Part shown: piece after piece, positions 38,371 through 41,347 of the stretch
How positions within the stretch are numbered: position 1 is the first letter of the stretch
Layout of the letters: every line of letters begins with the position of its first letter
Origin: Candidatus Berkelbacteria bacterium
Lineage (GTDB): Bacteria > Patescibacteriota > UBA1384 > XYA2-FULL-43-10 > 1-14-0-10-43-13
Length of the DNA stretch: 41,347 nucleotides
Assembly (NCBI GenBank): GCA_026397135.1
Contig: JAPLVL010000020.1
Coordinates: 17,679 to 59,025, forward strand
Direction of reading: 5' to 3'
Made by a program: the position numbers and the translations under genes
Notes under the pieces: generated by a model
What the model was told of the DNA's origin: nothing
What the model saw: only the letters and a program-made list of their open reading frames with translations
Database searches by the model: none

Positions 38371-38784
38371 TTATTTCTTGGCCAGGTATTGGTCTGCGTC
38401 GGGCTTAATGTCTTTCTTGTTGAAATAGACAAGATCCAGAAGCATTGATTCCTTGTCAAATTCAAAAATATCAATGCAACCGCCTTCGGTGCGGGCTATT
38501 ATTACTAACCCCAACCCTTGTACGGCTTCTTTACGACTGAATATAACTCCACTTATGATTGTGAAATATTCAATCTGCAGCGTCTTCGCCTTGTCTGGCA
38601 GGAAGATGTGCCCGAATACCGGACCGGTTGCCAACCGATACAGCTGACAGAGATCCATGCATGTCACCACAGCAGATGCCGTGCCACTGGCGAAGGCATG
38701 ACCGGAATGGACTGAATTGCTGAGTCCACAGACCAGCTCAACATCAGTCCGAGGCAAAGTGATCGGGATCCGATAAACTGCCAT
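38371..38784 (-). CDS. Hypothetical protein, 137 aa
   Basis: No family recognised. Beta-rich, soluble-looking protein (AVYRIPITLPRTDVELVCGLSN, then VFGHIFLPDKAKTLQIEYFTIISGVIFSRKEAVQGLGLVIIARTEGGCIDIFEF) with three Cys near the N-terminal third. ATG with AAAGGAGG upstream, a good promoter at 38817-38845 and a hairpin at its end, so it is expressed alone. Function open. Confidence 0.75.
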   Translation of the reverse strand: MAVYRIPITLPRTDVELVCGLSNSVHSGHAFASGTASAVVTCMDLCQLYRLATGPVFGHIFLPDKAKTLQIEYFTIISGVIFSRKEAVQGLGLVIIARTEGGCIDIFEFDKESMLLDLVYFNKKDIKPDADQYLAKK

Positions 38785-38816
38785 ATTGTCCTCCTTTGGC
38801 AGAGTATTCTATCTGT

Positions 38817-38845
38817 ATTTTAGCATTTTTTACTATTTTTGTCAA
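38817..38845 (-). promoter_or_regulatory. Promoter of the 137-aa gene
   Basis: On the minus strand TTGACA, 17-bp spacer, TAAAAT preceded by TGC. Confidence 0.8.
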
Positions 38846-38917
38846 CGCAGCTCAACTCTTTCAGACTTCTTTGAACTATTTAGGACTGTGCCCTTTTCGC
38901 TTTTAGCATATATTTAA

Positions 38918-39280
38918 CTATCCCTCGACCGCATTCTCAATATGTTCGATCCTTGGGACATGCTGTGAATAATCGACACCAATTACATCAATTCTGATTG
39001 CTCTGCCTGAATATTTTTGCTCAATCGCCCTGGCCAGCAATCTCAATTTGTTTTGCTTGGCAAATCGAACCAAATCTTGAGCCAGGCCAAATCCGCTGCC
39101 TTTCACAGTTTTGACCTCTACTATCACGACAACCTTCTGTTTCTCGGCCAAAATATCAATCTCGCCAAACGGAAAAGATAAATTCCGTCCCAAAATCTTA
39201 TAGCCTTTTTGAAGCAGGTAGCTAGTTGCGTAATCTTCACCAGCATTGCCAGTGACCTTGTTATCTTTTTTGTTATACAT
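38918..39280 (-). CDS. YraN family (UPF0102) endonuclease-like protein
   Basis: 120 aa. NAGEDYATSYLLQKGYKILGRNLSFPFGEIDILAEKQKVVVIVEVKTVKG contains the family pattern, including the PD-(D/E)XK-like residues E, D in EIDIL, and E-x-K in VEVK. The biochemical role of YraN proteins is not settled; a nuclease of the Holliday-junction resolvase fold is assumed. ATG start, no good ribosome binding site. Single gene. Confidence 0.92.
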   Translation of the reverse strand: MYNKKDNKVTGNAGEDYATSYLLQKGYKILGRNLSFPFGEIDILAEKQKVVVIVEVKTVKGSGFGLAQDLVRFAKQNKLRLLARAIEQKYSGRAIRIDVIGVDYSQHVPRIEHIENAVEG

Positions 39281-39357
39281 AATAAATTTATAATTTGTTT
39301 TGATCTAGTATTATTATGCGTTATTTGATAACATGCGTCAAAGAGGAGGACACCACA

Positions 39358-39777
39358 ATGCCCGAGATGGATTTTGAGATTTGGCTTATTGACGATACCG
39401 ACTTTATCCTCTCGCTACTTGAGAGGAATATCAAATACAATTTCCCGAGTTGCAGCACACTGACCTTTGAAACTGCTGCAGCTGCTCTCGAAAAATTGCA
39501 CGAGCGGGCGAGAAATGGCCAGAAACGACCTGATTACATAGTTATCGACGGTCAACTCTCCAAAGACGACCAGGAATTAGCAAGAGGAGAAAATGTCGTA
39601 GTCCGAATACGGGCTGACAATGACAATTCGTCAATATTCCTGATTGCCTTCAGCTCCAACCCAAACTCGTGCTTCGCCATGTTGAAAGCTGGCGCCAATT
39701 TACAAGTACACAAGCCCTGTTACGATCAAATCTTTGTCGCAATCGAACGCCAAACAACCAGCGGGAACTCAACATGA
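39358..39777 (+). CDS. Receiver-like (CheY-type) protein
   Basis: 139 aa. IWLIDDTDFILSLLERNI gives the acidic pair, DYIVIDGQLS the putative phospho-acceptor Asp, FLIAFSSN the switch position, and VHKPCYDQIF the conserved Lys-Pro. The acceptor loop and alpha-4/beta-5 region diverge from typical CheY, so phosphorylation is likely but unproven. The start is the ATG at 39358, with GAGGAGG upstream; the ORF-track start is 14 codons earlier. The terminator overlaps its last codons. No kinase nearby. Confidence 0.8.
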   Translation: MPEMDFEIWLIDDTDFILSLLERNIKYNFPSCSTLTFETAAAALEKLHERARNGQKRPDYIVIDGQLSKDDQELARGENVVVRIRADNDNSSIFLIAFSSNPNSCFAMLKAGANLQVHKPCYDQIFVAIERQTTSGNST

Positions 39778-39792
39778 GTTCCCGCAATTTTT
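39761..39792 (+). terminator. Intrinsic terminator overlapping the receiver gene end
   Basis: GCGGGAACTCA-ACA-TGAGTTCCCGC followed by AATTTTT; the TGA stop codon is in the stem. Confidence 0.9.
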
Positions 39793-39797
39793 AGCTA

Positions 39798-39836
39798 CAA
39801 AAAAATGCCCATAAACTTTCGTCTGGACATTTTTTC
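39798..39836. terminator. Bidirectional terminator at the end of rplS
   Basis: ATGCCC, 14-nt loop, GGACAT, with T-runs on both strands. A second hairpin CCGTCC...GGACGG at 39845-39872 lies nearer the rplS stop. Confidence 0.7.
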
Positions 39837-39894
39837 GTGCTTACCGTCCGTAACTTTATACGAAGGACGGAACTCTATATAAAGCTTGGTAACT

Positions 39895-40407
39895 TTATTC
39901 TTTTTCTTCTTTTTCGACTACTCTGTCCCCCGCAACAGCTTCAACTTTGGCGGCCAATTCAGCCTCCTCAGCAGCTTTGGCGGCGGCATGAGCTTCGGCC
40001 TCGGCAGCTTTTTCTGATTCGATCTTGGCCAATTCTTCCTCAGCACCCTTCTCTTCCCAAATCTTGTTATCACGATTCAGTTCCTTGAGACGAGCATTCT
40101 TACCGGAAAGTTCGCGCATATAATACAGTTTGCTGCGACGAATCTTCGACTGTTTGATTCTCTCAACCTTCACAATGCGTGGACTGTGGAGAGGGAAAAC
40201 GCGTTCTACTCCGATGCCAAATGATTCTTTTCTGACTGTGAATGTACCATCGAGAGTCGAACCATGTTTTGTTGCGATGACAAGGCCCTCAAAAGCCTGA
40301 ATACGCTCCTTGGCACCTTCCTTGACAATAATTGAAACTTTGACAGTGTCCCCTGTCCGAATATCGGGAACATTCTTCTTCAGATATTTTTTTAGTACTT
40401 TTTCCAT
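39895..40407 (-). CDS. rplS: 50S ribosomal protein L19 with C-terminal extension
   Basis: Structural protein at the 30S-50S interface. Core: PDIRTGDTVKVSIIVKEGAKERIQAFEGLVIATKH, TVRKESFGIGVERVFPLHSPRIVKVERIKQSKIRRSKLYYMRELSGKNARLKE. The usual protein is about 115 aa; here 170 aa, with an Ala/Glu-rich helical tail (EEELAKIESEKAAEAEAHAAAKAAEEAELAAKVE). Its ATG overlaps the rpmA stop (TAATG), so translation is coupled. rplS is more often beside trmD/rimM, so this pairing is unusual. Confidence 0.96.
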   Translation of the reverse strand: MEKVLKKYLKKNVPDIRTGDTVKVSIIVKEGAKERIQAFEGLVIATKHGSTLDGTFTVRKESFGIGVERVFPLHSPRIVKVERIKQSKIRRSKLYYMRELSGKNARLKELNRDNKIWEEKGAEEELAKIESEKAAEAEAHAAAKAAEEAELAAKVEAVAGDRVVEKEEKE

Positions 40408-40745
40408 TATTTACCTGCCTTTTTTACCTCGAGCACAGTCGAGGAGTCAGCCTCGGTTGTCTCAACCTTAGACGAATCAACATGAACAAAAGTTCTTTTG
40501 TCCTTGTTGCCGTTGAAAGCAATAACGCGCTTCTCTTGAAATCTAACGATACCGTCGATCAATGAATAAATCGTAAAATCGTCACCCATACCGACATTTT
40601 TGCCTGGGTGAAATCTGGTACCATGTTGGCGAATGATAATTCCACCAGCAGTAACAGCCTGAGCGCCAAAAACTTTGACTCCAAGACGCTTGGAGACTGA
40701 GTCTCGGCCAAGCCTAGTACTACCGGCAGCCTTCTTATGTGCCAT
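40407..40745 (-). CDS. rpmA: 50S ribosomal protein L27
   Basis: [62 protein letters not shown] is L27 throughout; its N-terminus reaches the peptidyl transferase centre. There is a C-terminal extension of about 25 residues ([20 protein letters not shown]) beyond the usual length. ATG with GAGGAG upstream. It is the first gene of an rpmA-rplS operon; rplU, the usual partner, is absent from the window. Confidence 0.97.
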   Translation of the reverse strand: MAHKKAAGSTRLGRDSVSKRLGVKVFGAQAVTAGGIIIRQHGTRFHPGKNVGMGDDFTIYSLIDGIVRFQEKRVIAFNGNKDKRTFVHVDSSKVETTEADSSTVLEVKKAGK

Positions 40746-40799
40746 TGTGAACTCCTCTTTTAATTAAACAAAACCATATCGGACATCAATTTCGTCTTA

Positions 40800-40840
40800 T
40801 TTGTCCCGAGCGAGAGCCGAGGGACCTTCTGAACGAAGTG
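40800..40840. repeat. Short palindromic repeat
   Basis: GTCCCGAGCGAGAGCCGAGGGAC followed by TTCTGAACGAAGTGA. The GTCCC/GGGAC arms and AGCGAG-type words look like a fragment of a dispersed repeat; it lies after the stop of the truncated methyltransferase gene. Confidence 0.45.
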
Positions 40841-40841
40841 A

Positions 40842-41347
40842 TTAATATTCCGCGATGGTTAGCAGGGCGATTTCTCGCTTCACTACTTGATAGTCCCGAC
40901 CATATATTAGCGGTGACTGAGGGATAGTATAACCAATTTTTTTGATTTCGTCAACACACTCACGATAAAGAGAAAAACGCTTGCCATCGGCGGTTTCAAT
41001 CAGAGGGAAAACAATCGCAAGTGAGCAAGTTGGCAAGTGAGCAAGTTGCAAGTTCCGAAAGAAATTAAGATACAATTCCTTGATTTTAACGTATTCGCCC
41101 TGAGCCGCTTTGAGACTGGGTTTGAATTTCTTCGGCTCTCCCAGGTACGGCTCGGTTACAACAATTGTTGATTGTTGGCAGTTGGCAGAAAGTAATAATT
41201 TTTTGAAATCGATAGAGGTTGCATCAGCCTGAAAAATATTTATCACTGAATTCTGACTCCTAAATCCTGTATTCTGGCTTAGCCAATCAACATTTTCTTG
41301 ACTGTCTTTGACTGCTCTTTCCGAATTATCACTGGCAAAGACATCAA
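40842..41347 (-). CDS. Trm11-like RNA methyltransferase, 3' part (runs off the window)
   Basis: The ORF track begins at a GTG (41246), but the frame stays open to the window edge and reads DVFASDNSERAVKDSQENVDWL, the SAM-binding acidic loop of Rossmann methyltransferases. IVVTEPYLGEP follows as the catalytic motif IV (TEPYLG, equivalent to the NPPY/DPPY of N6/N2 methylases), then VFPLIETADG and YGRDYQVVKREI. The pattern fits Trm11/THUMP-type tRNA guanine-N2 or related methylases. SQNTGFRSQNS between the two motifs is a translated word repeat. The N-terminal part lies beyond the window, so family and partner domains are not certain. Confidence 0.7.
   Translation of the reverse strand, partial: DVFASDNSERAVKDSQENVDWLSQNTGFRSQNSVINIFQADATSIDFKKLLLSANCQQSTIVVTEPYLGEPKKFKPSLKAAQGEYVKIKELYLNFFRNLQLAHLPTCSLAIVFPLIETADGKRFSLYRECVDEIKKIGYTIPQSPLIYGRDYQVVKREIALLTIAEY

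Noticed and set aside
39837-40088. Plus-strand ORF of 83 aa opposite rplS
   Set aside because: It is the shadow of the Ala/Glu-rich tail of L19 and crosses the terminators.
1-41347. CRISPR array, insertion sequence or prophage
   Set aside because: No equally spaced direct repeats with unique spacers, and no transposase, integrase or structural phage protein was seen; the repeats present are short palindromes and word arrays.
1-41347. Recoding of UGA as an amino acid
   Set aside because: Several genes end naturally at UGA (for example the receiver gene at 39777 and the deacetylase at 36837) directly before terminators, and conserved motifs never need UGA.

Overview
The window reads as a stretch of a small-genome bacterial chromosome, most likely Patescibacteria (Candidate Phyla Radiation). 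This is inferred from the gene mix: a short RsmI, Trm11-like methyltransferase, DUF5663-like protein, type IV pilus genes, a HelD-like helicase, a GltX with very few metabolic genes around it, and many short proteins without recognisable family. UGA is an ordinary stop in several genes, so this is not a UGA-recoding lineage (Gracilibacteria/SR1 type). Promoters are textbook sigma70-like, many genes have strong GGAGG-type ribosome binding sites, and intrinsic terminators are common. There is no rRNA, CRISPR array, IS transposase or prophage module.

Layout. 0-8 kb: rsmI, small orphan genes, a lipoprotein/membrane-protein pair, a TrmB-type regulator with a likely autoregulatory operator, an Nramp-type transporter, rsmA, a secreted G5/lysozyme-like protein and a 62-aa gene. 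8-9 kb: about 1 kb without genes. 9-14.4 kb: a cupin, a PcrA/UvrD helicase, an unknown protein and two tandem secreted paralogues. 14.4-17.3 kb: a membrane protein, a promoter-to-terminator non-coding unit of about 640 nt with many hairpins, and two small unknown genes. 17.3-21.5 kb: information genes rlmN, dnaB, dnaX (dnaX has a displaced reading frame near its end). 21.7-25.5 kb: pilus-related genes, namely an HU-domain/PilB fusion, a receiver protein and a PilX-like pilin. 25.6-29.6 kb: tRNA-Glu, DJ-1 protein, GxxExxY protein, a HypC-HydE fusion, a nucleotidyltransferase and tRNA-Gln. 29.6-36.8 kb: a HelD-like helicase behind a leader with palindrome and terminator, an 833-aa His-rich membrane protein, DUF5663-like protein, Ppx-like fragment, glycosyltransferase, PIG-L deacetylase. 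36.9-41.3 kb: gltX, yraN, a receiver protein, rplS, rpmA and a truncated Trm11-like methyltransferase.

Two kinds of small repeats pervade the window. One is a family of palindromic elements bounded by TGTCAT and ATGACA; it sits between genes but also in frame inside rsmA, the PcrA-like gene and the HydE-like gene, recalling Rickettsia palindromic elements. The other is a set of degenerate word repeats (AAGAATTAAG/AAGTAAG, GTTAAAT, ACTGACTT) that fill gaps and also appear in frame in rsmI, rsmA, gltX and the Trm11-like gene.

The most unusual items are the HU-PilB fusion whose ATPase has lost key residues, the fusion of a [NiFe]-hydrogenase HypC-type chaperone domain to an [FeFe]-hydrogenase HydE-type radical SAM domain, and the unrecognised structured RNA. 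All calls rest on reading motifs by eye; no database or folding program was used.
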